Source of the DNA: Sphagnum compactum
Lineage: Eukaryota; Bryophyta; Sphagnopsida; Sphagnales
Length of the DNA stretch: 64,000 bases
Assembly: GCA_965153455.1 (NCBI GenBank)
Contig: OZ234502.1
Location: forward strand, 537,267-601,266
Direction of reading: 5' to 3'
In this document: positions 10,508 to 23,638 of the stretch, piece after piece
Layout: every line of letters begins with the position of its first letter
Position numbering within the stretch: position 1 is the first letter of the stretch
Made by a program: the position numbers and the translations under genes
The notes under the pieces: model-generated
What the model was told of the DNA's origin: nothing
Databases searched by the model: none
What the model saw: only the letters and a program-made list of their open reading frames with translations

Positions 10508-12544
10508 AACAAATGTTGTGTTGGAACTTGGACATCATGAATAATGTACCTATTTTGTTCCCATAATTTCAGAAATTCTTGAAAACAAGTTTGCTCCAAT
10601 TTTGTGGTGATCCATTTAACACTTACGATCGATTGAAACAATGATTTTACCATACTCTGTTAATCAAATAAGGTAGTTGACAAAGGACTTGAACAATGAC
10701 CATTAATGATTGGGTAAATTGGTGGTCAAACCATATATCCTCTCAATTTTGCTTTGAACTTGATGTAGGATGTGGTCCCACTTACTCATAATGCAGCAAC
10801 AAGTAAGAAACCTCTCAATTGGGTTGAGTCATAAAGGTTGCAATTGCATGACTTGTCAAAACATTTGCAAACAATTTAATAGGTACTAAGAATAATTGCA
10901 AGTTGTTAGAGGTCATTCCATTGACTCCCAAAGGTGAAGGGATTGCACACTACCAAGGTGAAGTATGTGATGTAACAATATCATAATAGATCATGGAAAG
11001 TTCAATAATTTCAAAATTTTAAAAACGAATTTCTTTAACCAAAAAAAAAATTGTTTTGTCAATGTGGAAGCTGACCCTAGGTTATGGTAGTGCAATGAAG
11101 GTGCGAAAATGGTGGATAGAACAGAAATAAGGGAAATTTTAGGAAAAATGTCTAAACGGAAATAGCCAAATATGCCTCATTTACGACAAACTAAAACTAC
11201 TTCTAAAATCAAAAAGTTTTGCAATGGGTTTATCCTACAACGAGGACATTAACATTGAAATGAACATGAGAAATACCATCATGAGCACAAGGACAAGAGC
11301 ATGAGCTTAAACTTACTCTTATCCATAAATGCAAACAAGAATATGAACAAAAACTTTTAATGAAATTTCATTCATACATGGAGAACATGAGACATGGACA
11401 TGACATGAACAATGCTAGGTTCCAAAGTTATATTTCAAAATAATGTATTCTGAAGCTTCCATAAAGACGCCCACCAAAAAGCCTCTACGCAGCTCTGTAT
11501 TGTAGAAAATGATGGGATATTGATGAATAAATGAATTTCAATATTTTGGAAAATGGACATACACGGATAAAATATATGCATGGACCACAAAATTAGTTGC
11601 ATAAATGACCTCTAGGAACTATCCTATAAATTATATACTTTAAACACCTTGTTCACTTTGTAAGAGAAAATTATTTATTGTAGATACCTAATGTGGATTT
11701 CATTTCATGTGGTGAATTAATTTATTTTGGGTCAAATTGTTATTTGACATTAAATGTTGCCAACTGAGTTTTTATTAATTTGTCTAGATTTCATTTGGAT
11801 GTAGTTCCAAAATAAAATACATTGTATTATTATCTCAAAGTAAATAGATAACCTATAAATAAATAAACTTCTCATGCGATAAAAGACATGTGCACAATCC
11901 ATGTACCTATCTGATTAAAATGCAAGTCAAATTATAAGTTTGGGAAGTTATCCCCAAGAATTTGTGTCATGGAGGTCCATTTTTAAAATTGAATTCTCAC
12001 AAACATACTATTGATTTGCAATACATTTTTATGTTGATAGTGGGACATCATATGTTCTTCCATGAGTGCATGATTTTTTTTTAGCAAAGTTGATGAGTTA
12101 GGTTTCTCAAAAGTGCATGACATCAAGTAGTCAATAGGTAGTTCATGAAATTAACAACATTGGCTTGTAAAATTTAGTGCAAATCTCAACAATGAAAACA
12201 ACATTCGAATGAAATTTGGGCACATGGCCATTTGAAAGATCAAATCTTATGAACATGTCGGCATTATTACATAATTGGGAACTCTGGGAATATAACTAAT
12301 GGGGATAGAAACATAAAATCACTGGGAGTTTTGGAAAGATGCCATTACAGACACCATCCCCAAAACATCACTAGAAGATGTGCAAATACCTTTTGGAACA
12401 AAATGGAACACAATTGGATAAGTTATCATGCACTCAACATTATCAACAAGAACCTTGCACACAATTCACATTAACTCCTCGTGAACACTCCTCAAAAATA
12501 AGGGAACCAAAAAGAACTTGTAATAATTGTAATAATTGTAATAA
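10508..12544. other. AT-rich intergenic DNA, probable decayed retroelement
   Basis: About 2 kb follow the Copia gag relic without a convincing open frame. It may be the eroded interior of that element, but I see no zinc knuckle, integrase or reverse transcriptase motif. Near 12520-12545 there is a short TAATAATTG repeat exactly at the edge of the inverted CysRS copy. Confidence 0.5.
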
Positions 12545-13605
12545 CCTGCATCCCTGCCAACATGAACAATTTCATACCACCTATATAAATAGAACCTTTC
12601 CTCAATGTGCAATTGTGTAGTGCCATGTGCTGATAGAATGTAGTGAAACACCCTCAATAAGATCTTCCCCTACAAGAAGCATATATCTCACTTGAAACTA
12701 TTTGCACAGTCCTCACAATGACAATACTAACCATAGCCCATGAAGAACATCACACAAGCAAGACAAGTAGGATGGAGCCCAGGATGAGAGTACCTTAGAC
12801 TGCACTTGTTGTATCCTGCGTTGAAGTTGTTTCTCCATCATCAGGCCACCTTTGGTCCCCCTCTAAAGCCTGCCAGACTCAGAAAAACAAAACTCGCTCC
12901 TTTAGTCACAACCTACCACAAACTGTTGCACCAACCAAAACAAAAATATTCCTGTAGAGAAGGCCCATCAAGCAACAATGGATGATCAACTGTGTAGTGC
13001 ATCCAAATTGGGCTCCATCTGTCAGCACATCATGTTTACAATAGGTCTTCATTGGAAGATCATCCATAAAATAGTCCTGGATGCAAGATCTACCCATGCT
13101 GCAATTGAACAAAAGTAAGAGCTTACATACCGCCTGTCTCATCTCCACTTGTACATTGGAAAAGAAATTCTTGAACTGCTTTTCCTTTCCAAGTGCCTCA
13201 TTCATTGCTGCCTCACTGAAGTTTATGGGCTGCAAAGATTGTAAAGGGGAAAAATGTGATACACCTAACTGCGACCTCAGAACAATCCAAAAAACCTATA
13301 ACAATAGGTTTGCAAAAGACAGACATGATGTGGCCTAAAACCGAGTCATTTTTGAGCTGTCTACACATCAGCTGCTGACTCTTGAAGAGATGGTAGGAGA
13401 CAGGAAACTACTTGATCATCTACCTTGTCCCAGGCATGAATCACAAATAACATACGAAGTTGCCTTGAAGTATACTTCTGCAGTGCCTGCAAACCCAGAA
13501 GCATCCCACCCACAACAATTCCCAACATTGCTACTGTGGACTCCCAACAACAGAAATCTCCTTCCAAACTCATGTGCAGGCCTCCTCCCACCTAATAAAC
13601 TCTTG
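12545..13605 (-). pseudogene. Inverted, scrambled partial copy of CysRS (exons 13-15 joined to part of intron 8)
   Basis: On the minus strand, about 13605 down to 12733 matches the CysRS gene from about 5919 to 6783. It includes exon 13 ([12 protein letters not shown]), exon 14 ([21 protein letters not shown]), exon 15 and their introns. At 12733 it jumps to sequence matching 4656-4851, which is the end of intron 8 and the first bases of exon 9. The parent order is thus reversed for the two blocks. Because the introns are retained, the copy was made from DNA and not from mRNA. By eye, identity is above 90 percent over the best stretches, so the event is fairly recent. It lacks a start, the KMSKS exon and the 3' exons, so it is not a functional gene. 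Confidence 0.93.
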
Positions 13606-13991
13606 TCTCTTATATTCCTCCTTCCTTTATTGGATCATTTCCAATGCTTGGTTTCTTTCTCTTTCTCTTTGTCTTTCTCTTTTTGTTCATGTTTCATCTT
13701 CAGGGTTTTGGTGTTCTCCTTCTCTTATGGGTTATGTCAGTGAAGATAGAGAGCATGAATGTGGTCACAAAGACCAGAGATATATTTATGTATATGGGTG
13801 AAATCAAAAGATGCAACTGAGCAGAAAAGTCTTTGGAGGATGCTTTGAATTGCAGTTTTGACAAGCCTTGGTGGGTATTATGCCTGCAATTCTCTTTCAA
13901 ATTCACATTTGTCAACACTCCTCCATGTATGTTTGATAAATATGGGGATTATGGATTCTTTCAAGCTTGATGTGTGAGTTGATTGTTTGTA

Positions 13992-15001
13992 GATAAACGA
14001 AGCTGATGGTGCATTGTATGATCCCAAGATTGACTTCACTGTCTTTTACGCTATTAAAGAGAAATTTCCATTCAGTTGTTTATTGCTTGCTTTGCAAGCT
14101 AATGGATGCTGATGACAGAATGAATATGCACTGACATGAGTCATGTTTTGGTCTGGGCATATTGAGCTCAATATCCAGTTAACAATCCAGTTCAACCCTT
14201 CTTCTTCAGCTGAGGATGATGAAGCTCACAGGGAGAGGCCAGTAATGAAACATTGAGCAACTCATGAATCTGTAGAGTGAATATATTGCTATACTGCTTG
14301 AGCATTCTGCAGGAAAGTGGCCATTATTCTGGTAGCTCATGCCACATCATTGTCTGCTCAATTCCTCAGAAATTCTTACCGATTGTGCTTGAGGTCAGTA
14401 ATCTAATCAGGGAGCCACCTGTAAACATTGTTATGTGATTGAATTCAGAAGCAATGCGCAATCTGTGGTAAGATGTGAAATAATAATATGACTGTTGTTT
14501 TCATGGAAGCATCTGTCATCCTCCATGAAATCTTGTTACAGAGATTTCTCTTCAGGTTGAGAGATTGTGTTAGATTGTGGGTCTTCTGAAGGTTGTATGT
14601 GTCATATAGTTATGAAATTTGGAATATGTTCTTGGGGGAGATAAATATCCACAGCAGACACAACAGAGTGCATGATGGCAGAATGTTGGTGTCAGACAGT
14701 TGCTATTGGAGTTTGATCAAGAGGCTTCGGAATGGCTGACCTCTTCTGAAAAGAGCTGTCCTCTCTTTGTCTGGGCAAATTGTGGTTATGTACTCTTTTT
14801 CATGACTTTCTGAGACGAAGGTCAGTTACTGATAATTCATTTCAAACTTCGTCAGTGAAAGGTTGCCTCTCATCTGCACAACAATGTCTGTGGGCACAGG
14901 TAGGTGTGCATAAGTCAAATAGGAATGCTGAGTTTTTGCTCCAGTTCATTCAAGAACAACTTGAGAGGTTGGTTACCAACAATGTTATCACAAAAGGATG
15001 A
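13992..15001 (+). CDS. Cluster of coding-like exons, protein not recognised
   Basis: Three or four segments look like exons of one plus-strand gene or gene fragment. At 13992 after TTTGTAG there is an open frame beginning INEADGALYDPKIDFTV. At 14313-14393, between CTGCAG and GAG|GTCAGT, there are 27 in-phase codons (ESGHYSGSSCHII...). At about 14691-14775 a frame reads RQLLLEFDQEASEWLTSS. At about 14855-15001 another reads VKGCLSSAQQ and then EFLLQFIQEQLERL to a TGA. I do not know the family. There is no start codon or upstream portion, and a captured fragment next to the CysRS copy is as likely as a real gene. Confidence 0.35.
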
Positions 15002-16019
15002 ACAAATAAGCAGTTGCAGAGTCTGATTTTGTTCATGAAGCTTAAATAGGCAATTGTCAATGATGTCTGAAAGGGGAATTAGTTGTCATGAACCTTGGGA
15101 GTCAACAATTGGTTTTCTGATCTTTTTGAAGATGGCTTGTGAATCATAACAAGCTTAGGGTACTGTTGTCAGGCTCTTGAGTTCTGAGTTAACCCAAATG
15201 TGGATCTGGCCTTGACTGCATGCATATTGCTGGTGCAAGAGCTTGTGTTTTTCTGTCAGGGTGTTCCCTTACCTAGCAACCAAGGAAGGAATTGATAGCA
15301 GCAACGAAAGCCGAGGAATCACCTGGCTACTTCCCCCCATCAGCAGGCTCTTATGCTGTAATGCCCTCCTACAGGGCAACTGTGCCAGGTGAGGCCCTGA
15401 AACAACAAAGAGAAAATTTTCTAAAGTTATTGTGCGAAGAAGGGTAAGGCACCAACACACTCAGGACTTAACAACATGCGGATGCCTTACCCTTAGTAAA
15501 GAATCTTGAAGATCTTTGAAAAAAGGAAGGAGTGTTGGAGTGGAATGCACTTTGACAGGCTAGCACGTGTGCCACACTTATTGTATGCAAGTGTGCACTG
15601 GCAACCGAGCCAGGCTGGGCTGGCTGGCAAGTGCACCGCACTTATTGAACAATAGTGTATGCCAAGGAAGCTTAAGGCTGTTTCACAACAACATGTCCAC
15701 TCAAAATACAATGGGAAACTTTTTCCCAAAATTCTGTATGAAAGGACAGACCTGACAGGGAGACCCAAAATCGGGTGCCCAGGTTTTGGCACACCCAACC
15801 CAAAACTGAGTATTTGCAGGTCATGCCTTTAGCTGATGCTTCTGCTGTTTGCACTTAACCTTCAAGGACTGCAATTTGCAAAAGTGGGTGTCTGCAGATC
15901 CAGGCCCCAACTGGCCAACTGGGTTAGAGAGTACAGAGGCACCCTGTGCTTGAAAGCAACACCCATACAAACTGGCCAACTGAGTGTTAGAGCACATGGC
16001 ACCATGTGCGTGATAGCAA

Positions 16020-16139
16020 CAAGCATATTAGAATTCATGAGAATTCATGAGAATTCATGATATGCTGATAGTGATAATGCAAACTTTCAATACAAAATGA
16101 TATGCTGATAGTGATAATGCGAACTTTCAATACAAAATG
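16020..16139 (+). repeat. Short tandem repeats (12 bp x3 and 41 bp x2)
   Basis: GAATTCATGA is repeated three times from about 16031. Then a 41-base unit beginning GATATGCTGATAGTGATAAT is repeated twice with one base difference. Recent replication slippage is the simplest reading. Confidence 0.9.
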
Positions 16140-16929
16140 ATATTGCGACGATACTTCCAAAGATGCTAAACAAAGTCTTGACATGACATGAGCCAATTAC
16201 ACAACACAAAATACATTTGTAACTCATGTAGAAATGGGTGTTTCAATAAGAATATCGAGGTATGATTTGCTTAAAAAATATAGATTATTCTAGATAAGAA
16301 ATGCTCATTCCAATGTACACTAAGATCTGTTGGCCTATTAATTTTTTCTAGATAAGAAAATGCTCATTTGAGTCATACACTCAGATCTATCTATTGGCCT
16401 TGCATCGGACTCCATAATAGCAACATGGTCCATGTCTTCCAGTCCAATCCTACCCAACAACTTTGGTCATTCCCTGAAATGCACCTTGGTAACCAACCAT
16501 ACATGTAAACCCTGCCACTGCCTTCTTCCCCCCACGTGGATAACTACCTGTGTAACTGGTTTAAGTAACCATAGGTTACTGGCAAACTTGGAATGTCAGT
16601 GGTTAACATGAAAGTAGGCAAGTAGGGCACTTTGTGACTACTAGCTAGGTAGGTAGATATATGTGGATGTGGACAGAAATCCAATGATAAATGTATTTCT
16701 TCTCCACATATTGTAATCAACACTAGTGTGGCCTGTGCCACTGTAGTGTGAACGTGACTATGTAACTGTTCCAAGTGTGAACAGGACCTGTATGCTAGAG
16801 CCCAATTGTGAAAAACCTATTTAAAATTTTTGAATATTTTCCAGTAACAGAAATTACTCATAATTCGGTATCTCCTCCCCCCCCCCCCCCCCCCACCTTA
16901 GGTCCAAAAATTAAGAAATCACCTCCAAG

Positions 16930-17145
16930 AAATCCCAGTTGTCAAGGGCTGCCCAATAGTACCCAGGGGTGCCACAATTTCTCTAATTTTTTGGGTTGTG
17001 ACCTTGGTTAAGGTTTCTTTAACAAAATTGTTCAATAAATCCTACTTGTCAAGGGCTCCCCAATGGTACACGGGGCTGCCCCAATTTCTCTAATTTTTTG
17101 GGTTGTGATTTTGGTTAACTTTTCTTTAACAAAATTGTTCAATAT
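16930..17145 (+). repeat. Tandem duplication, unit about 106 bp
   Basis: Two diverged copies begin near 16935 and 17041, each with TTGTCAAGGGCT. They share TTTCTCTAATTTTTTGGGTT and the ending TTTAACAAAATTGTTCAATA. No coding potential is seen. Confidence 0.85.
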
Positions 17146-18010
17146 TCAATAAATGTTGGAGCATAGTTATAAACATTACAAAGCCACCTTCTCCTCAAGG
17201 GCTGTCCACCCGAACCCAAGGGTGTGGGGCAAAGGGCTGCCATGGTTTGCAAGATCTCAATGCAACAAACAAAACAAACTCCTTAATAGATAGATAAACC
17301 ATCCTCATGTCAATGGTTGATAAATAGGTACAGGACAGAAATACAGTGAGGAAGTGATTCCTGTGTACACATCAACGGACAGAAATACATTGAGAAAATG
17401 CTTCCTGTCCACACATCATCCATCCTGCATGCTGCGCTGATGCGTACCAGCTAATTCACACAGTGCACACTGGCACATTATAATCAGCTCTCCTTTGCCA
17501 GCACTTTCTTTAGACAAAAGTTCCAATTGCATTTCAAAAGCTGTAATTATGCCTCTTTGTCTATTCTAATAAATGGGGCTGTAGCAGTGGGACCTGGCTT
17601 TTTACCCCCCTCCACTCCTTGGTGTGTAGCATATGAATTATAGAAAGTTAAAGCAAAACCAGGGGATCCACCCACAAGCCACCAAATACGAGAAAAGAAA
17701 CAGCATGAACAATATTGTCAGACAAGTTCAAAATCTTTTAAAGAGATTTGAAAACAAAGATACCTTCTTCCCCCTAATCCAATCCTCCCTTATTCACTCC
17801 TCTGAGAAATTATGTCACATATCTTCTTCAGTACTACTCATTGGTTTTTGTTTTCTGTTCTGAAATTGTGCTGCGCCTAAATCAATGGGAACCAGTGAAT
17901 GAGATCAATAACTCCAAACTATGACCAAATGTAAAACTAGATCTCTTCCTTGTGAAAGTGGCTCCATGAACCAGGAAGAGCCCTAGCTCTCTCTATTCAC
18001 AGCTCTGATA

Positions 18011-18016
18011 TTTATT
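18011..18016 (-). terminator. Probable HMGR polyadenylation signal
   Basis: AATAAA lies on the minus strand about 25 bases after the HMGR stop codon. Position and sequence fit a near-upstream element; cleavage site not visible. Confidence 0.4.
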
Positions 18017-18039
18017 TCCATTTGAAGAGCATATCAGAT

Positions 18040-20584
18040 TTACCTTGTTCCTGCCTCAGCAACATTTTGGCTCGACCGGTTATATTTCATGTGGCTGTTC
18101 ACCAGCTGACCTGCTGCCAGTGCTGACATGAGAGAAACTTCACCAGCCAGTACAGCACCTGCAACTATCCTTGCCAGCGTCTGTGCATTTGCACCTGGTG
18201 ACTCTAAATTTGCACCCTTCACCCCAAGTAGATTCAAGCATGCTGCTTGTGATGCTAACTGTGTGCCTCCACCAATTGTCCCCACCTGCAAGTAGGAGCA
18301 TGTTGCCCCCTGATTACAAACTGGAACTCAAGGGATGGTAATCAGCTAGCAAAATGGGCGGAAAAAGATTTCCTCACACAGAGATTGACAACTGGAACAT
18401 AACTACAACACCTTCGGTGCACATCAAGGAATATAAATTATTGCATGCTGACCTCTATAGAGGGCATAGTCACAGAGACGTGCAAATCCTGTCCCCCATT
18501 TACAGCTTCCATCATTGTTATGCAATGTGAGCTTTCAACATTTTGAGCAGGATCTTGGCCAGTTGCAATGAAGATAGCAGAGACAATGTTCGAAGCATGT
18601 GCATTGAAACCTCCAAGAGCACCAGCAAGGGCAGAGCCAGCAAGATTCTTGACCATGTTCAGCTCCACCAATGCAGACACTGAAGTCTTCAAAACCTTGG
18701 AAATGATCTCTCCCTTCAGAACTGCCTCACATACAACTGACTTGCCACGACCTTCCACCCAATTCACAGCTGTTGCTTTCTTGTCAGCGCAGAAGTTGCC
18801 TGCACATCATAAGCCTCTCATTGAGAAGAATTGACCTATTGTTGCACAGCTTCCTTTTTGCAATGGAAGGCAAAACATGAATAGTTCAAAACAACACCAC
18901 CAAATCTGGTATCATAAGCACTATATTCTCTAGGATGATGACCTGTGGAGACCATAGCCAAAGCAAAAGTGCAATGGAGCCCATATTCACATTTTGCAGG
19001 AATTCTTTTACCACTTACCAGAGACACTTATGGACTCCATATCAGGGAAAAGATGCTGGAGATAGCTCAGAACATTCTGAACACCTTTTGATATCATGTT
19101 CATTCCCATAGCATCACCAGTCGAGCTCCTAAACCGTAAATATGCATTGCGTCCAGCCAAGACACAGAAGATATCTTGCAAGCGTGCAAAGCGACTAGTC
19201 CTGCACACCATGAAGGCTTTATAAGCTAAATTTGAAGACATCAATTATGAGATCAGGAGTGCATCCAAACACCACAACACCATCAGGTTGGCTAATACCT
19301 TCAGGTGTGAAAAACATGCCCGGTACCTAGAGAATGGGGATCCACTGACAGCCTGAAGGAGAAACTATGTAGAGGACATCAACAAAGGTGACATAACTAG
19401 GCTCTGTGGTTAAAGAGGAAAATTCTTCCTTCTGCTTCTGTTATTCACTTTGACACCAAGCACAACTCTATGATGGCTATATTATGCATAGGTGCTACCT
19501 CCCTGAATGTTTTCTCTCCATGCATCAAGCTATTCATGGTGATAAAATCTGGAATCAGACCACTTTGTGAGGAGGTGCACATTCTCTACCTGTTAAAGAT
19601 GACTGATAGTGTCTCAAAATTATTGGCATCTTCAAGGAAGAACTTAAGCTCAGCTGCACGCTTAGCTGTTGCAAACCGCACCACTGGTGCTCTTGTCATA
19701 CCTTCCCTGAGAAGAGTGCTGGTGGCTCCACCAGATTGATAGATTGCCTTGCATCCCCTGTTGGTGCTTGCCACAAGACATCCTTCTGTGGTAGCCATTG
19801 GCACAGTGAACTCAAATCCATCAAGCAGGAGAGGCCCAGCCACTCCAACAGGAATCTGAACATACCCAACCACCATCTCACAGCATTGTCCAAGTATGGA
19901 AGCATAATCAATGCCTGTTAGTGGAAGGCCCTCCAAGGATCTACCCGTTGTCAACTCCACAGCTTGCCGTCGAACAGAAGCTGCGCGGCCACAGTCACCT
20001 AATTCAGCTTCCAGAGAATGAGAAGGAACTGCTCCCTCTCTAACAGCAGAAGCAATGTCATCATCAGCATTATCAGCAAGAGTCTTTCCTCGGAGCAGCA
20101 CTGGAGGTCTTGGAATTCTGATCTCAGCTGCTGAGCATTGTTGCCTCCTTGGATTGTCTTCTCCTCTCACATCATCTAGATCCCAAGAACCATCGCTGCT
20201 TTTGTTGATGTAATTTTGAACGTAGTCAATGCCGAAAAACCCTATCAAGTAGATGAAGGAAGCCAACTGCACCATCAGGGCTACAATTTCTCCCAAGTTG
20301 AGCATGTGGAGAGGCGTCGACGATCTGATCTTCTCCCGCCATCGCCGCATCAGATAATACGAGGCAGAGAAGAAAAGCACCATGAAGATCTTATTTGTTA
20401 AGCCAACGGGAAGTGGCAAAGCATCAGACGCCAAAGGCTTGGAGGAGTCTCTTTGCATCTTCAGCTGCTGCCCTGGCGAAGAAACAGGAGACCGTGCAGC
20501 AGCGTTGATTCTCATGATGTCGTCGGATCCGACCACCCTCCCCTGCCCCGACGTCTTACACTTGCACTGAGCCCTTGTCGACAA
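18040..20584 (-). CDS. HMGR: 3-hydroxy-3-methylglutaryl-CoA reductase (4 exons)
   Basis: ER-membrane enzyme that reduces HMG-CoA to mevalonate with NADPH, the committed step to sterols and other cytosolic isoprenoids. Exons on the minus strand: 20584-19590, 19200-19019, 18799-18453, 18285-18040. Phases fit and give 589 aa, a normal plant length with the usual four-exon plan. Two hydrophobic segments (about residues 62-79 and 98-118) sit in the N-terminal region as in plant HMGRs. The catalytic domain carries Glu267 ([11 protein letters not shown]), Lys443 (NMVKNLAGS), Asp475 (GQDPAQN) and His573 (SHMKYNRSS). Ser579 in that last motif is at the position of the SnRK1 phosphorylation site known in plant HMGR. 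NADPH-binding motifs such as GDAMGMN and GTIGGGTQ are intact. No breaks are seen, so the gene appears functional. Confidence 0.96.
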
Positions 20585-21530
20585 ATGACTGATCTGCTTT
20601 GTGCAAGCAATGCAGCGATTCCTTCTTTGCCACTAGACGCGACTCCTTCATCCCCTTGGGAAACTCCAACAACGCACCTGCTGTAGCCACATTCAACAAG
20701 AATGCAGCCCGCGGCCGCGGAACTCTCAGTTTAGCTGCAATTCTAAACAGAAAAGCAACACACAAACCCTTGGCAATGGCGATGAAGAGAAGATACCTAC
20801 CTACCAATGCGAGTCCGCAATCCGCCTCGCTTTTCCCAACTGTCACACCAAAACGAAAATCTCTCGTCTCTGCTACAACAAATCTTCAAAGTCCTCTGTC
20901 AATGCACCCCGTCCCTCCGCTCCGCCACTAAGATAGGCAGTAACAGGCAGTCTCGCCGCGCACTGCTTCGAAACCACCGGTGTCAAGCTCCTGCTACAAC
21001 CGGGACTGACGACGAGGCAAAGACCTCAACAAGAAGCGGAGTAACCTAATGATGGAGTCGTGGAAGAAGAAAAGGTTTGAAAGCTACCAAAGAGATACTG
21101 GTGAAAAAAACAAAAAACAAAAATAACGAGAAGAGCGCTGTCAGCGTCCGCCAACGGCTCACAGATCCAAGAATCTGATGATGGATTGTTTCCGACTCTT
21201 TCTCTCTCTCTCTCCTCCCCCACCTACCTGTTGGGAAAGCGGGAGGAGTCGCAAGACAGAGAGAAAGAGAAGAGTCACCGACCAATGATGGACCCGCACA
21301 ACAACAACGGGAGGAGGAGGAGAAGAGAGAGAGAGAAAGGAAGAGAGACGCAGTTCTTTAGCAGTCGTAGCCGCTGTGCAACAGCGGAAGTTGCAAGGCT
21401 GCCAGCAGACAGACACAAACACCAGAACCTGGAAACCAAACAGCAGCGCCATATGATTGTACCCTGGCACACCATCGACGCCGCACGCGGCGCTCCTGCA
21501 TTGGTCACGGATTCGTAACCAAGTGTTCGT
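20585..21530 (-). promoter_or_regulatory. HMGR 5' UTR/promoter region with CT/GA tracts
   Basis: This region has higher GC content than the flanking desert. On the plus strand it carries a (TC)n tract at 21196-21215 and a purine-rich GAGAGA block at 21310-21345, so both sequence types occur 600-760 bases before the ATG. No clear TATA box is visible on the minus strand. Several short open frames here are chance products of the low-complexity tracts. Confidence 0.45.
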
Positions 21531-23638
21531 GCCCAGTTTTAAACTCTTTTTTTTCTTTTTTCTTTTTTGGTGGCGAAATTTCGCAACTTGGCGAATTTGG
21601 TTTCGGAAAATGAAAAAAAAAAAAAAAGAGAAAAATGTATGATTTTAAGAGATTTCTTTCGCCATTATTCTATGGCGACATAAAGCTCCCGGAGCGGAAT
21701 TTTATAGAAAAAACCCCCCCCCCCCCCCCACCAAATAGCGGACGAAAAATTACCCTACATAATGTGCCCTCCCTTTGTGAATCAATCATCATGTACACAT
21801 GTTTAGATTCACACATTGTGCTTTTACAGTGGCTAAAATCCAAAGGAAAACATTCCCAAAATGCAAAGGCCAAACTCCCCTACCACTCATCCTAGAGCCA
21901 TTATTATTTTGGGCATTTCCCCACCCCCCAACACCCTTACCCCTGCCTGGCCCCATGGAAAAGAGAACATATATTGTACCCTACACTCTTGAATAAAGTA
22001 CCCTAAGTTTTTTTATTATATTTATTTATTTATTTATTTATTATATTACTTTACATTTTTTTAAAAGAAGAAAAATAGTATACTCAACACTTTTGAAATG
22101 ATGAAGAATATTGAGTTTTGTGGTTTAGGCAAAGAAGACTTAGTCTCAATGGTTCTAGTTCAAGGTTTTTTTTTTTTTGTTGCAAAAATTTTGTCAAAAT
22201 GAAAAATAATGAAATGGGAATATATTGTCACAACGTTCTGTTTTTTCTTTTTTCTTAAATCACCAATTTTTGAAAGAAAACATTTTGAAACAACATTGCC
22301 AAATTTGAATTCTAATTTCAATTTGGCAACTGTTTTTTAACTAGTTTTTCTTATAAATTTTCATGAATTCTAAAAAGTTGTCACCATTTCATGTTAAATC
22401 CTTCTCGGAATGGTAGCCAATTACACAACATCATAAAATTGATTAAAAATATCATCACTTTTAAGTTTTGTGAAAAAGAAGGTTTCAATCAATGATTTTT
22501 TTTCAAATTTCAAATATTACGTCATTCAATAGCATCCCAAGAAGGATTAAACATTAAATAACAACAAGTTTTTACAATGTATCTAAACAATTTGAAAAGT
22601 ACTACCAAACTAAAAGCCAAGTCCAAATGTGGCAAAAAAAAATTCTCACAATTTAACAATTTTTTCATAAATAACAAAAATATTTTGATAAAATCTTCCT
22701 TTTAGATTTTTTTTTTTCATATTGACAAAATTTCACACAAAAAAACACGTTGGTTCCAATTCCATGTTTCTTTTTTCTTTTGCAAAATGATTTTGAATTC
22801 AAAGTTTAGTCAATGCACATAAATGACTTCCCAATTACCACCATTTATTTTATAAGGACTTCTAGATGTTTTCAAAAAGGAGTTGGTTAATTTTATTAGC
22901 AATGTATGGTTATGTCCAAAAGGCATAAATTAGATATAATGAATGAAGGTCCTTAAAGAAAAATGATGTCATGTTAGTGCATATTAGGATGTTAAAATTT
23001 GTTTGTAAATTGATTAATAATATGAGATTTTTTTAAGTTTTACATATTTTCAAAAAATTGAATATGAAATTTTAACATATTTTCAATTATCCAAAGACTA
23101 GACCAAAAGGATTGAAAAAACATGTTCCATGATGCTAAGATCAATGAAAATACATTTAGTATTAAATTAAAATTTTAAAAATCACAATGACGACATTTCC
23201 ACCCCAAAATTCAAATTGGAAACAATTTGGATCTTTTCCCCTAATGTTCAAGTTGTTGACATAGAAATTCAAATGTTCATAAAGTTAAGAATTTTTTCAA
23301 AAACTTAAAATCTTCAAAAAATTGTTCATATTATTATGGCAAGGTTTATATTTTTAAAAACTCAAATTGTTTTTAAATTAAAATTGTGTTTTTTTGTGTT
23401 TTTACTACTTAATTATCATTTATAAGCACTAGTTACATATCATTAAAAAAATTTGTATTTTTATTCATTAGATTGATTGAATCTTTTTTGGATATGTATA
23501 CCAATATATGAAATAACATTATATAAAAAAAATTCATTTGTAAGTTTTTTTAATTCAAAATATACAAATTAGACAATGGTTATGATTATCAATGGTACTT
23601 GTTAATATGACTACACTCATCAATTTAGGACTAATTTA

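Larger units (their letters stand above)
15002..17880. other. Intergenic region with short local duplications, no gene seen
   Basis: No supported gene is present. There are short direct duplications at 16020-16139, 16288-16400, 16930-17140 and 17331-17410, and a C homopolymer at about 16876-16893. Open frames are short and their proteins show no known motif. Confidence 0.5.

Noticed and set aside
18568-18834. Plus-strand frame opposite HMGR exon 3
   Set aside because: Antisense shadow of the conserved HMGR catalytic domain.
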